This document shows, piece after piece, positions 8,758 through 15,972 of a stretch of 64,000 nucleotides of DNA. The notes beneath the pieces are model-generated. The model was not told where the DNA came from. It was given only the letters and a program-made list of their open reading frames with translations, and did no database searches. Origin of the DNA: Gehongia tenuis (GTDB lineage Bacteria; Bacillota; Clostridia; Christensenellales; NSJ-53); NCBI RefSeq assembly GCF_014384795.1, contig NZ_JACRSR010000006.1, positions 1 through 64,000 on the forward strand, in the 5' to 3' direction. Within the stretch, counting starts at the first letter, position 1. Each line of letters opens with the position of its first letter. The translations under genes and the position numbers were made by a program.

Positions 8758-8906
8758 CGGCAATGACGAGAATAGCGTGCCGGACGATTCAAAGGCGCAT
8801 GGAGGCGGGCGGGAGCTGGGAGAGTGTGATCCTTGACTATCCGGGACTTACGGCAGAACAGCTTGCAGAAATCCGGGCGGAGGTGATGGGCGGCAGTGAA
8901 CAGTGA
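8754..8906 (+). CDS. XkdX-like short phage protein
   Basis: A 50-residue ORF starting MTAMTRIACRTIQRRM and containing LDYPGLTAEQLAEIRAEV. ATG 8754 overlaps the preceding TGA (ATGA) and its end overlaps the next gene's GTG. Very short proteins of this kind occupy the slot between tail and holin-accessory genes in Bacillus and Clostridia phages, but the XkdX label rests on position and size more than on sequence. Confidence 0.5.
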   Translation: MTAMTRIACRTIQRRMEAGGSWESVILDYPGLTAEQLAEIRAEVMGGSEQ

Positions 8907-9117
8907 AATCATTGTGGCCCTGGTGGCCTTTGCGGGAACGCTGGCAGGAACCTTCGGCGGAATTTTGACCTCCTCCAAGATGACGAACTACCGGCTGCAG
9001 CAGTTGGAGAAAAAGGTAAATGAACACAACCAGTATGCCCGGCGGATGCCGGTAGTTGAGGAGCAGATCAAGGTGGTCAATCATAGGCTTGAGGATCTGG
9101 AGAACTATCATAAATAG
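8896..9117 (+). CDS. XhlA-like hemolysin / holin accessory protein
   Basis: The 73-residue product has an N-terminal transmembrane segment (residues 4-24, IIVALVAFAGTLAGTFGGIL) and a C-terminal amphipathic coiled coil (LQQLEKKVNEH, RLEDLENYHK). In Bacillus PBSX, XhlA works with holin XhlB in host lysis; here the orientation of helix and membrane segment is reversed relative to PBSX XhlA, so the role is inferred mainly from location before amidase and holin. GTG start with GGAGGTGATGG upstream. Confidence 0.6.
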   Translation: MNSEIIVALVAFAGTLAGTFGGILTSSKMTNYRLQQLEKKVNEHNQYARRMPVVEEQIKVVNHRLEDLENYHK

Positions 9118-9179
9118 ACCTTGGCAGCACCCAGAGGAATTGAGGGTGTGATAGGGTGAAGAAAAAGGAGCGTGAAAGG

Positions 9180-10031
9180 ATGCAAATCATAGAGCAGCTG
9201 CTTCCAGCGGGAGCGAAGAACAAACCGGGGCGGACCATGACCCCGAAGTATATTACGATGCACAACACCGGCAACAGTGCAAAGGGCGCGGACGCGAAGG
9301 CCCATGCCAGCTACCTCACCAGCGGGGCCGGAGGCCAGAAGGTCTCCTGGCATTACACCGTGGATGACGGCGTGATCTATCAGCACCTTGCTGACACCGA
9401 GCAGGGCTGGCACGCGGCGGACGGCAGAGGCCCCGGCAACAGTCAATCCATCGGGATCGAGGTATGTATGTTCGAGGGGATCGATCAGGCAAGGGCCGAG
9501 GCCAATGCTGCCCAGCTGGTGGCCCAGCTCATGCACAGGCATGACATCCCCCTGGCCAATGTGACCACCCATCAGCATTGGTATCCCAGCAAGTACTGTC
9601 CCGCGCTGATCCTGCCCCACTGGGACAAGTTTGTGGCGGCGGTAGAGACGGCGTACAACGGAGGGGAGGCACAGATTGAGGTGAGTAAGGGACACAGCGT
9701 ACTTGTCGAGTGGAGCAAGGGCGCGGAGGTCAAGGAGCTGCAAACCATCCTGAATGGACTGGGATACGCCCTTGAAGTGGACGGGACCTATGGTCCGGCA
9801 ACGGAGGCGGCGGTCAAAGACTTCCAGAAGGCACATGGCTTAGACGTAGACGGCAAGACCGGCCCCAAAACGTGGACAGCGTTAGAACAGGCAACGGCGG
9901 CTAAGGACGACACCTTGTACCGGGTGCAGATCGGAGCCTACAAGGACAAGTCCAATGCGGAGGCGGCGAAGGCAGCCGTGGAAGCGGCGGGGTTTGAGGC
10001 AATCATCAAGATGGATGACGGGGAGGGATAA
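9180..10031 (+). CDS. Phage endolysin: N-acetylmuramoyl-L-alanine amidase
   Basis: It cleaves the amide bond between muramic acid and the peptide stem at lysis. Residues 15-150 form an Amidase_2 domain with zinc ligands expected in ITMHNTGN, SWHYTVDD, THQHWYPSKYCP. Residues ~175-230 form a peptidoglycan-binding domain (VKELQTILNGLGY, VDGKTGPKTWTAL). The last ~40 residues (YRVQIGAYKDKSNAEAA) are the front half of a SPOR domain, which binds denuded glycans. ATG 9180 is chosen because AAGGAG at 9164-9169 precedes it at good spacing; a GTG at 9156 is the alternative. The SPOR part is shorter than usual and may be trimmed. Confidence 0.88.
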   Translation: MQIIEQLLPAGAKNKPGRTMTPKYITMHNTGNSAKGADAKAHASYLTSGAGGQKVSWHYTVDDGVIYQHLADTEQGWHAADGRGPGNSQSIGIEVCMFEGIDQARAEANAAQLVAQLMHRHDIPLANVTTHQHWYPSKYCPALILPHWDKFVAAVETAYNGGEAQIEVSKGHSVLVEWSKGAEVKELQTILNGLGYALEVDGTYGPATEAAVKDFQKAHGLDVDGKTGPKTWTALEQATAAKDDTLYRVQIGAYKDKSNAEAAKAAVEAAGFEAIIKMDDGEG

Positions 10032-10034
10032 ATA

Positions 10035-10301
10035 ATGGAGTTTGCGGAATACATCATCGGGGATGCGCTGATCCTGGTACCGGCGCTGTGGATCGTGGGA
10101 GCGCTGATCAAGCACGCCTTCGTCAGCGTGCCGAACTGGACGATCCCCTTCGTGCTGCTGGTCCTGGGGATCGGCGGCGCGATGGGGCTGATGGGTCCGT
10201 CGGTTGAGAGCGTGATCCAGGGCGTTCTGGTGACCGGTGCGGCGGTGCTGGGAAATCAGCTCGTGAAACAGGGAGCTAAAGTCCAAAAGGGCTCCAACTA
10301 A
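10035..10301 (+). CDS. Phage holin (Hol44-like, Phage_holin_5_2 type)
   Basis: The 88-residue membrane protein has an N-terminal hydrophobic segment (ALILVPALWIVGALI), the conserved VPNWTIPFVLLVLGI stretch of the family, a second or third hydrophobic helix at 60-76, and a short basic tail. Holins form membrane lesions that release the endolysin at a set time. It starts three bases after the amidase gene, with GGGGAGGG as ribosome site. Unlike many phages, the holin here follows the amidase. Confidence 0.8.
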   Translation: MEFAEYIIGDALILVPALWIVGALIKHAFVSVPNWTIPFVLLVLGIGGAMGLMGPSVESVIQGVLVTGAAVLGNQLVKQGAKVQKGSN

Positions 10302-10357
10302 AATATAGGCACTACTTTTTTGATTAGACAAAATGGCAAGACCTAACGAAAGCTGGA

Positions 10358-10386
10358 TTACCTTAGAACCTCAAAAATGATATAAT
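10358..10386 (+). promoter_or_regulatory. Sigma-A-type promoter of candidate small RNA
   Basis: A perfect -10 (TATAAT, 10381-10386) lies 17 bases after a weak -35 (TTACCT, 10358-10363). Transcription would begin near 10393, right at the first hairpin of the structured unit downstream, and no open frame of note follows before the terminator. Confidence 0.6.
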
Positions 10387-10392
10387 ATCATT

Positions 10393-10496
10393 ATCCAAGG
10401 TATCTTGGAGACGGGACGCAAGCGTCCGTTAATCCGCCCCTGGCAGTACGTCCCCCAAAATCCGGGATTGGACGGAGGCCAGGGGCTTGTTTTTAT
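10393..10496 (+). ncRNA. Candidate three-hairpin small RNA
   Basis: Between the promoter and a strong terminator lie three consecutive hairpins: TCCAAG/CTTGGA (10394-10409, GTAT loop), ACG-GACG/CGTCCGT with one bulged G (10411-10429, CAAG loop), and a long hairpin whose outer stem is GCCCCTGGC/GCCAGGGGC (10436-10444 with 10478-10486) and inner stem CGTCC/GGACG. The last is followed by a T-rich tail, so it doubles as terminator. There is no convincing ORF inside. About 100 nt. Its class is not one I recognise, and it could also be the leader of the antitoxin gene, though the terminator argues against read-through. Confidence 0.55.
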
Positions 10497-10500
10497 TTTT
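10436..10500 (+). terminator. Rho-independent terminator closing the small RNA unit
   Basis: A nine-base-pair perfect stem (10436-10444 with 10478-10486), strengthened by an inner CGTCC/GGACG stem, is followed by TTGTTTTTATTTTT. Confidence 0.85.
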
Positions 10501-10589
10501 AACCAATATTTTTTCAAAAAATGAGTTATATAACGTTTTCTTTCAAAAAATATTGCTCATTTTTGAGAATATAAAGAGAGGTGAAACCC

Positions 10590-10868
10590 ATGAGTAACAT
10601 GATAGAACACGGAGATATGGTTGCTTTCCATCCGGGTTATTACGTCAAGGACCTGATCGAGGAGCTGGGGATCACCCCGGTGGCCTTTGCGAAAAGGATA
10701 GGCATCCCGAAGAAAACAATCAGGAAATTAACAAATGGTGAAATCAGTCTATCGGATGAAATGGCCCGTAAGCTTTCTGCGGCAACGGGGATCAGCGTTG
10801 ATCTATGGCTTAACTTGCAAAGGTCGTTTGACGAAAAGGCCCATAGCCCTGAAAGCGCTGCTATATAG
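10590..10868 (+). CDS. HigA-family antitoxin / XRE regulator without adjacent toxin
   Basis: The 92-residue protein opens with the HigA signature (HPGYYVKDLIEELGITPVAFAKRIGI) and a helix-turn-helix at about residues 22-60, with the typical LWLNLQRSFDE end of the DNA-binding region. HigA proteins neutralise HigB RNases and repress their operon. No HigB frame lies up- or downstream: the upstream 280 bp holds the RNA unit and downstream is a terminator. ATG 10590 follows AGAGAGGTGA. It may be an orphan antitoxin giving anti-addiction, or a regulator of prophage or RNA genes; both are inference. Confidence 0.8.
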   Translation: MSNMIEHGDMVAFHPGYYVKDLIEELGITPVAFAKRIGIPKKTIRKLTNGEISLSDEMARKLSAATGISVDLWLNLQRSFDEKAHSPESAAI

Positions 10869-10933
10869 GCATCCGTTAAATTGCCGGTAACTTGTAAGAA
10901 TTACTTGCAAATTCAAAATGTGAGCAAATAAAA

Positions 10934-10965
10934 AGACGTGAGAACAACCTCACGTCTTTTTTCTT
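10934..10965. terminator. Bidirectional terminator after higA-like gene
   Basis: AGACGTGAG (10934-10942) pairs perfectly with CTCACGTCT (10949-10957) around a six-base loop. A T-run follows on the plus strand and a matching A-run precedes it, so it can end the antitoxin gene (plus) and the tRNA transcript (minus). Confidence 0.85.
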
Positions 10966-10970
10966 TTAAT

Positions 10971-11021
10971 GACTATTCCGAACAGCCCATTTACAAAGAT
11001 ATAAAATGGGTTCGAATAGTC
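10971..11021. repeat. Long imperfect inverted repeat next to tRNA-Ala
   Basis: Outer arms GACTATTC-CGAA (10971-10982) and TTCGAATAGTC (11011-11021) pair with one extra base; inner arms CCCATTT (10986-10992) and AAATGGG (11004-11010) pair perfectly. No T-run follows on either strand directly. It lies 8 bp from the encoded CCA end of the tRNA, a place where phage att arms or integrase-binding sites occur. Confidence 0.7.
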
Positions 11022-11028
11022 AATGCCT

Positions 11029-11105
11029 TGGTGGAGCTAAGGGGATTCGAACCCCTGACCTCTACGATGCGAACGTAGCGCGCTAGCCAGCTGTGCTATA
11101 GCCCC
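11029..11105 (-). tRNA. tRNA-Ala (anticodon CGC)
   Basis: On the minus strand the sequence folds as a full cloverleaf: acceptor GGGGCTA/TAGCTCC with one G-U pair, D arm AGCACAGCTGGCTAGCGC, anticodon arm CTACG-TTCGCAT-CGTAG giving anticodon CGC, T arm with GGTTCGAATCC, and an encoded CCA end (11029-11031). It decodes GCG. The 3' end faces the prophage, consistent with use as an integration target that was restored intact on integration. Confidence 0.95.
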
Positions 11106-11171
11106 ATGAAATCCGGTTTCTCCGGGCAAAAAGTATTATATACAAAAACCGGATGAATTTCAACTAATATT

Positions 11172-11624
11172 TTAAAAATGCTGGATTTGCTGGCTCATGA
11201 CCAGCGTGCGGGGTACGAATCCATAGGCCTCATAGAGCCCTTGGGCCGGATTGCCCAGCACCACGTTGACATCGATGAAGCGGGCGCCGCGCTGCTGAAA
11301 GGCCGCCATAGCCCAGTCCATCAGCAGCCTGCCGTAGCCCTTGCCGCGTTGATCCTCCCGGACGTAAAGGTAGTCCAGACTGCCCCTTTCCTTTTCCGTA
11401 GCAATCTTACAAAAGCCCACGATGTCGCCCCCCTCCTCAAGAGCCTTGATGAGGGCCGTACCCTTCTTCTCCGCTTCCGCCATGCCGGCCATCACAAGAT
11501 CGATGGGCTGCAGCGGAAAGACACCCTTAAAATGCTGGGTTACAGCGTTGTGGTGCTCGGCCAGGGCCGCGAGACAGTCCCTGAGCCGAAAAATTTCTTT
11601 GCCGCTTAAAAAAATTTCCTTCAT
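11172..11624 (-). CDS. GNAT-family N-acetyltransferase
   Basis: About 150 residues with a GNAT fold: beta strands 4-5 carry GSLDYLYVREDQRGKGYG, where RGKGYG is the acetyl-CoA pyrophosphate loop, followed by LLMDWAMAAFQQRGARFIDVNV and a C-terminal YEAYGFVPRT, typical of small-molecule or protein acetyltransferases. The acceptor substrate cannot be inferred. ATG 11624 is chosen; an in-frame TTG at 11630 sits closer to GGAG and is possible. It is a single-gene unit upstream of the tRNA on the same strand. Confidence 0.85.
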   Translation of the reverse strand: MKEIFLSGKEIFRLRDCLAALAEHHNAVTQHFKGVFPLQPIDLVMAGMAEAEKKGTALIKALEEGGDIVGFCKIATEKERGSLDYLYVREDQRGKGYGRLLMDWAMAAFQQRGARFIDVNVVLGNPAQGLYEAYGFVPRTLVMSQQIQHF

Positions 11625-11702
11625 TGCCAATCACGCTCCATTGCTATTTTACGATAGCATCTTCTGAAACCTTTTGCAATGCGGCTTTGTTAATTTTACC
11701 GG

Positions 11703-11731
11703 GTATGACATGAACGGTTCGGCGCAAATTA
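11703..11731 (+). promoter_or_regulatory. Candidate sigma-G promoter of SASP gene
   Basis: GTATG (11703-11707) matches the sigma-G -35 pattern and CAAATTA (11725-11731) differs at one base from the -10 consensus CATNNTA, with 17 bases between. Forespore expression by sigma-G is the rule for alpha/beta SASP genes. Confidence 0.45.
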
Positions 11732-11751
11732 AGAGTGTGAGGAGGATTGTT

Positions 11752-11919
11752 ATGAGTAGACGAGGCATTATGTCCGAAGGTCTGAAGGACGAAATTGCGC
11801 GCCAGATGGGCGTCTATGACACCGTTCATAGCGGCGGTGGCTGGGGCGAAGTTTCCTCCAGGGATTGCGGCAACATGGTCCGTATGGCCATTGAGCTCGC
11901 ACAAAAAAACTACAAATAG
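11752..11919 (+). CDS. Alpha/beta-type small acid-soluble spore protein
   Basis: Such proteins coat forespore DNA, shift it to an A-like form and protect it from UV and heat. The 55-residue product carries the family hallmark VYDTVHSGGGWGEVSSRDCG followed by NMVRMAIELAQKNYK, and an N-terminal SEGLKDEIARQMG close to the GPR protease cleavage region. AGGAGG at 11740-11745 fixes ATG 11752. At 55 aa it is shorter than the Bacillus proteins (60-75 aa) but complete in the conserved core. It is the strongest sign in this window that the host forms endospores. Confidence 0.92.
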   Translation: MSRRGIMSEGLKDEIARQMGVYDTVHSGGGWGEVSSRDCGNMVRMAIELAQKNYK

Positions 11920-11931
11920 CGGAATCCGAAC

Positions 11932-11957
11932 AGCGCACGCTTTAGCGTGCGCTTATC
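11932..11957 (+). terminator. Terminator-like hairpin after SASP gene
   Basis: AGCGCACGC (11932-11940) and GCGTGCGCT (11945-11953) form a perfect nine-pair stem with a TTTA loop; the tail (TATCTTAT) is only partly T-rich. Confidence 0.6.
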
Positions 11958-12020
11958 TTATCCCAAGGACGCATAAACCAACCCCATCAAGCCAAACTAA
12001 AACAGAAGGAGATGAGCCAA

Positions 12021-12194
12021 ATGTACAATAAAGCAGGCAGCCAATCCATTCAATGCAATGTTAAAAGCTGCATGTATAACGATCACGGTGCGGCATGTTC
12101 CCTGTACGGCATCCAGGTCAGCGCGCTTCCCGGCTGCGTGACCGGCATGCCAAAGGATGAGAGCATGTGCGCCAGCTATCGGCCGCGGAACTGA
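12021..12194 (+). CDS. DUF1540 protein (spore-associated, Cys-rich)
   Basis: The 57-residue product has one DUF1540 unit: QCNVKSCMYNDHGAACSLYGIQVS with later cysteines in GCVTG and SMCASY. These four to five cysteines probably bind metal. ATG 12021 is preferred because AAGGAG at 12006-12011 is at proper distance, whereas the ATG at 12012 touches it. Its stop overlaps the ATG of the following two-unit DUF1540 gene (TGATG). DUF1540 proteins are common in spore formers, which matches the adjacent SASP gene; function is unknown. Confidence 0.8.
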   Translation: MYNKAGSQSIQCNVKSCMYNDHGAACSLYGIQVSALPGCVTGMPKDESMCASYRPRN

Positions 12195-12550
12195 TGAAGG
12201 ATATCATTTGCAAGGCATCCGACTGCGCCCATAATGACCGTGGAGCCTGCCGGGCAGGCGCCATTCAGGTGGGCGGCCGGGAAGCGGATGACCATGGCGA
12301 TACCCACTGCGAGACCTATGTGACCCATGCCAATCCCTATGACGAATATGGAAGGGATTTTCTGGGCCTTCTGAAGCGAAACGCCGACACCTTTTCCATG
12401 GGGGCCTATCAGCCGCCGGATGTGGACTGCACCGCGCTGAAATGTCTGTACAACAAGGACCGCAAATGCTCCGCCCCCGGCATTGAAATTGCCTCGGCTG
12501 AGCTTTCCTCCCTGCAGCATGCGAGCTGCGAAACCTTTCGCCTGCAGTGA
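12194..12550 (+). CDS. Tandem two-unit DUF1540 protein
   Basis: The 118-residue product contains two DUF1540 units: residues ~4-40 (IICKASDCAHNDRGACRAGAI ending in THCETY, cited in part) and ~83-118 (DCTALKCLYNKDRKCSAPGI ending in SCETF). A helical linker of about 40 residues separates them. The start codon overlaps the preceding stop, so the pair is translationally coupled. Together with the upstream single-unit gene this gives three copies of one Cys-rich module in 530 bases, probably from duplication. Confidence 0.8.
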   Translation: MKDIICKASDCAHNDRGACRAGAIQVGGREADDHGDTHCETYVTHANPYDEYGRDFLGLLKRNADTFSMGAYQPPDVDCTALKCLYNKDRKCSAPGIEIASAELSSLQHASCETFRLQ

Positions 12551-12559
12551 TGCGATCAA

Positions 12560-12588
12560 GGGACTTGCCAAGGGCAGGTCCCTTTTGT
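12560..12588 (+). terminator. Terminator of DUF1540 operon
   Basis: GGGACTTGCC (12560-12569) pairs with GGCAGGTCCC (12573-12582), one G-U pair, followed by TTTTGT. Confidence 0.75.
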
Positions 12589-12592
12589 CCAT

Positions 12593-12621
12593 TTGTCAGC
12601 GGCTCCATCATCCTATATAAT
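12593..12621 (+). promoter_or_regulatory. Promoter of YugP-type peptidase gene
   Basis: TTGTCA (12593-12598) and TATAAT (12616-12621) are separated by exactly 17 bases: a near-consensus housekeeping promoter. Confidence 0.8.
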
Positions 12622-12641
12622 AGAGCAAAGGAGGAATGACC

Positions 12642-13349
12642 ATGCCGTTTATCTATTTCGGCGGAGGCTCGGACACGATGATCATCACGCTTATCCTGTT
12701 TGGAGTGGTCATCTTATCGATGGTGGTACAGTCCCGTGTGACGGGAACTTTTCGTAAATACAGTCAGGTGCCGGACCGCTCCGGACTGACCGGAGCGGAA
12801 GTTGCCCGGAGGATCCTGGATGAGAACGGTCTTTCCGACGTCAATATTGAGCACTCTCCCGGAGGCTTTCTATCCGATCACTACGATCCGAGGTCCCGGG
12901 TTCTGCGCCTGTCCCGGGAGGTGTACCAGGGTTCGAATATTGCGGCGCTGGGCGTTGCCGCCCATGAATGCGGCCACGCTATCCAGCACGGCGAACACTA
13001 CGGCGCATTCAAGCTTCGTCAGGCCCTGGCGCCCACGGCGGGCATTGGATCCCAGGCGGGCATGCTGCTTTTTATCGTGGGACTGATCATGAGCTGGCCG
13101 CCTCTCACCTATGCCGGTATTGGACTTTATGCGCTCATCGTGATCTTTCAGCTGATCACCCTGCCGGTGGAGCTCAATGCCTCCAGCCGGGCGCTGTCCA
13201 TCCTGGAAAGCGGCGGTTACATGGACTGGGAGGAAGCGGGCGGTGCGAAGAAGGTTCTATCCGCTGCGGCCATGACCTATCTCATGTCCGCGCTGGTGGG
13301 CATCCTGTCGCTGCTGCGCCTCATTTCTCTGGCCAACAACCGGCGCTGA
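12642..13349 (+). CDS. YugP-type zinc metallopeptidase (membrane)
   Basis: The protein belongs to Peptidase_M48-like family PF04298. Residues 14-31 form a membrane helix, the active site HECGH lies at 108-112 in GVAAHECGHAIQH, and two further hydrophobic hairpins follow at ~145-175 and ~210-228. The length (235 aa) is normal. ATG 12642 is seven bases after AAGGAGG; the ATG at 12636 is too close to it. Substrates are unknown in all bacteria. It is a monocistronic gene with its own promoter. Confidence 0.88.
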   Translation: MPFIYFGGGSDTMIITLILFGVVILSMVVQSRVTGTFRKYSQVPDRSGLTGAEVARRILDENGLSDVNIEHSPGGFLSDHYDPRSRVLRLSREVYQGSNIAALGVAAHECGHAIQHGEHYGAFKLRQALAPTAGIGSQAGMLLFIVGLIMSWPPLTYAGIGLYALIVIFQLITLPVELNASSRALSILESGGYMDWEEAGGAKKVLSAAAMTYLMSALVGILSLLRLISLANNRR

Positions 13350-13351
13350 CG

Positions 13352-13380
13352 TTGACATTTCGCCGCCAAAGCTATACAAT
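13352..13380 (+). promoter_or_regulatory. Promoter of leuS
   Basis: A perfect TTGACA (13352-13357), 17-base spacer and TACAAT (13375-13380). The leader between the likely start at ~13387 and leuS is about 100 nt and contains the attenuator described separately. Confidence 0.85.
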
Positions 13381-13398
13381 CGAAACGATTGAAGCGGC

Positions 13399-13458
13399 CG
13401 AAAGGCGGGCCGGAAAGGAATTTAGCCTTTCGTCCTCGGACGGAAGGCTTTTGATTTT
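13399..13458 (+). promoter_or_regulatory. Attenuator-like leader of leuS
   Basis: Terminator: GCCTTTCGTCC (13425-13435) pairs with GGACGGAAGGC (13438-13448), then TTTTGATTTT. Competing pairing: CGAAAGGC (13399-13406) is fully complementary to GCCTTTCG (13425-13432) and would break the terminator. Thus two exclusive folds exist. I see no T-box features (the leader is too short and lacks the TGGNACCGCG box) and no Leu-rich leader ORF, so the signal is unknown. Confidence 0.55.
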
Positions 13459-13487
13459 GGATACACCAAAGAAAGGGAGTTTTTTTG

Positions 13488-15914
13488 ATGGATCGCAAGG
13501 CAATGGAAACCAAATGGCAAAAACGCTGGGAGGAAACGGGACTGTATAAGTTCCATCCGGAGAACGTGGACAAGAAGCTGTACTGCCTGGAGATGTTCTC
13601 CTATCCCTCGGGCGCCAAGCTGCATCTGGGTCATTGGTATAATTACGGTCTTACCGACAGCTGGGCAAGACTCAAGCGGCTTCAGGGCTATGAGGTCTTC
13701 CATCCCATGGGCTTTGATGCTTTCGGACTGCCGGCGGAGAATTACGCCATCAAGACGGGCATCCATCCCATGGATTCCACCTTGCAGAATATTGCCACCA
13801 TGGAGCAGCAGCTTCGGGACATGGGTGCGACCTTTGATTGGGATTACGAGGTTAAAACCTGCATGCCCGACTATTACAAGTGGACCCAGTGGCTGTTCCT
13901 GAAGCTTTATGAAAAGGGCCTTGCCTACCGCAAGGCGGCGCCGGTGAACTGGTGCCCTTCCTGCAACACGGTGCTGGCCAACGAGCAGGTCCAGGAGGGC
14001 TGCTGTGAGCGCTGTCAGACGCCGGTGGTGCGCAAAAATTTGACCCAGTGGTTCTTTAAGATCACCGAATATGCTGACGAGCTTTTGGAGGGCCTGGACG
14101 ATCTGGACTGGCCGGAGAAGACCAAGAGCATGCAAAGAAACTGGATTGGCCGTTCCACGGGCGGCGAGGTGAAGTTCAAGATTGAGGGGAGCGATAAGGA
14201 CTTTACGGTGTTCACCACCCGGGCCGATACCCTGCACGGATGCACCTATGTGGTGATTGCGCCGGAACACCCGCTGGTGGAAGAGATCACCGCTCCCGCG
14301 CAGAAGGAGGGGGTGGAGGCCTACAGGGTTGCGGCGGCGCGGGCCAGTGAGATCGACCGCCTGTCCACCACCCGGGAGAAGACGGGCGTCTTTACCGGCG
14401 CCTACGCAATCAACCCCATCAACGGGGAGCGGGTGCCCATCTGGGCGGCGGATTATGTCCTTGCCACCTATGGCACAGGCTGCGTGATGGCGGTTCCGGC
14501 TCATGACGAGCGGGATTATGCCTTTGCCAAGAAATACGATCTTCCCATTCGCCGGGTGGTAAAAGCGGCGGGCGGGGAGCCGGATGAACTGCCCTTCACC
14601 AGCTACGACGGTATTTTGGTCAATTCCGGTGAATTCGACGGGATGACGGTGACGGAAGGCAAAAAAGCCGTCATCGAGAAGCTGATGAAAACGGACGAGG
14701 GCGGATTTAAGGTCAACTACCGCCTCAGGGACTGGCTGGTTTCCCGCCAACGCTATTGGGGCGCGCCCATCCCCATGATCCACTGCGAGCACTGCGGCGA
14801 GGTGATGGTGCCGGAGAAGGATCTTCCGGTGGAACTGCCCTATGACGTGGACTTTACGCCCGACGGGCGTTCGCCGCTGTCGAAACACGAGGGCTTCATG
14901 AACGTGACCTGCCCGAAGTGCGGCCGTCCGGCCCGGAGGGACCCCGATACCCTGGATACCTTTGTGTGTTCCTCCTGGTACTATCTCAGGTACGCCGACC
15001 CGAAGAATGACAAGCAGGCCTGGGATCCCGCATGGGTTAACAAGCTCCTGCCTGTGGATAAATACGTGGGCGGTGCGGAACATGCGTGCATGCATCTGCT
15101 CTATGCCAGATTCTTCACCAAAGCGCTGCGGGATATGGGTTATCTCTCCTTTGATGAGCCTTTCAAATCCCTGGTGCATCAAGGAACCATCCTGGGACCG
15201 GACGGCAACAAGATGTCCAAGTCCAAGGGCAACGTGGTTTCGCCCGATGAATTCATCAACCAATACGGCTCGGATGTGTTCCGTACCTACCTGGCCTTTG
15301 GGTTTGCGTACACGGAGGGCGGCCCCTGGAGCCCGGAGGGCATCAAAGCGGTCAACCGCTACATTGAACGGGTGGAGCGGCTGGTGGAACGGGTGACGGC
15401 GCTTCCGGATGAGGACAGGGCGGCGAAGAGTGACGGCAACGTTCGCTATGCACAGCACTACGCCATCAAAAATGTGACGCAGGATGTGGATAAGTTCTCC
15501 TTCAACACGGCGGTTGCCCGGCTGATGGAACTGACCAATGCCCTATACAAGGCGCTGGACGATGAGTATAATCCCGCGCTCATCAAGGCGGCGGCCCGGG
15601 ATCTGGTGATCATGCTGTCCGTCTTTGCGCCTCATTTCTCGGAGGAGATGTGGGAGAAGATGGGCAAGCCCTATTCCATCTTCAACCAAAGCTGGCCGGC
15701 TTTTGATGAGAAGGCGCTGATCCGCAATGAGGCGGAGATCGTGGTGCAGGTGAACGGCAAGGTCCGGGGCAAGTTTACCATGCCTGCCGGCGCGCCCGAC
15801 GAGGAGATCGAGGCGGCGGCGCTGAAGGAGGAGCGGGTGGCCCGGGCTCTGGAAGGCAAGACCATCCGAAAGATCATTGTGGTCAAAGGAAAGCTGGTCA
15901 ATATCGTTGTGTAA
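13488..15914 (+). CDS. leuS: Leucyl-tRNA synthetase
   Basis: This class I synthetase charges tRNA-Leu. The HIGH-type motif is HLGH at residues 46-49, the KMSKS loop is at about 575-579 (NKMSKSKGN), and the CP1 editing domain occupies roughly 220-420 with the [20 protein letters not shown] region. Zinc-type cysteines appear at CPSCN/CCERC (160-185) and CEHCG/CPKCG (~430-490). Length (808 aa) matches bacterial LeuS. ATG 13488 follows AAAGGGAG; the in-frame TTG three bases earlier is not needed. The gene is monocistronic between an attenuator and a strong terminator. Confidence 0.97.
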   Translation: MDRKAMETKWQKRWEETGLYKFHPENVDKKLYCLEMFSYPSGAKLHLGHWYNYGLTDSWARLKRLQGYEVFHPMGFDAFGLPAENYAIKTGIHPMDSTLQNIATMEQQLRDMGATFDWDYEVKTCMPDYYKWTQWLFLKLYEKGLAYRKAAPVNWCPSCNTVLANEQVQEGCCERCQTPVVRKNLTQWFFKITEYADELLEGLDDLDWPEKTKSMQRNWIGRSTGGEVKFKIEGSDKDFTVFTTRADTLHGCTYVVIAPEHPLVEEITAPAQKEGVEAYRVAAARASEIDRLSTTREKTGVFTGAYAINPINGERVPIWAADYVLATYGTGCVMAVPAHDERDYAFAKKYDLPIRRVVKAAGGEPDELPFTSYDGILVNSGEFDGMTVTEGKKAVIEKLMKTDEGGFKVNYRLRDWLVSRQRYWGAPIPMIHCEHCGEVMVPEKDLPVELPYDVDFTPDGRSPLSKHEGFMNVTCPKCGRPARRDPDTLDTFVCSSWYYLRYADPKNDKQAWDPAWVNKLLPVDKYVGGAEHACMHLLYARFFTKALRDMGYLSFDEPFKSLVHQGTILGPDGNKMSKSKGNVVSPDEFINQYGSDVFRTYLAFGFAYTEGGPWSPEGIKAVNRYIERVERLVERVTALPDEDRAAKSDGNVRYAQHYAIKNVTQDVDKFSFNTAVARLMELTNALYKALDDEYNPALIKAAARDLVIMLSVFAPHFSEEMWEKMGKPYSIFNQSWPAFDEKALIRNEAEIVVQVNGKVRGKFTMPAGAPDEEIEAAALKEERVARALEGKTIRKIIVVKGKLVNIVV

Positions 15915-15923
15915 AATGCTGAA

Positions 15924-15957
15924 GGCGGCCTAGCGACGCGCTGGGCCGCCTTTTTTA
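15924..15957 (+). terminator. leuS terminator
   Basis: GGCGGCC (15924-15930) pairs with GGCCGCC (15944-15950) and is followed by TTTTTT. Confidence 0.85.
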
Positions 15958-15972
15958 TAAGGAGGTTGTTGA

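Larger units (their letters stand above)
1..11028. mobile_element. Siphophage-like prophage, right part, internally deleted
   Basis: Gene content in order is phage middle functions, tail, host-recognition and lysis genes, all on the plus strand with short spacings and ATGA-type overlaps. The left end lies outside the window and no integrase is visible. Terminase, portal, protease, capsid, connector and major tail protein genes, expected between the DUF5651-like gene and the tape measure gene, are missing. The right limit is inferred from a tRNA-Ala gene at 11029-11105 whose 3' end points at the phage, a common integration site. The exact attachment sequence cannot be determined without the other end. 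Confidence 0.85.

Noticed and set aside
13381..13487. T-box riboswitch before leuS
   Set aside because: Leader only ~100 nt, no TGGNACCGCG box and no AG-bulge or specifier stem.
13422..15458. Long minus-strand open frame of 678 codons opposite leuS
   Set aside because: Mirror of a GC-rich coding strand; no ribosome site, and no family resemblance, while leuS is certain.
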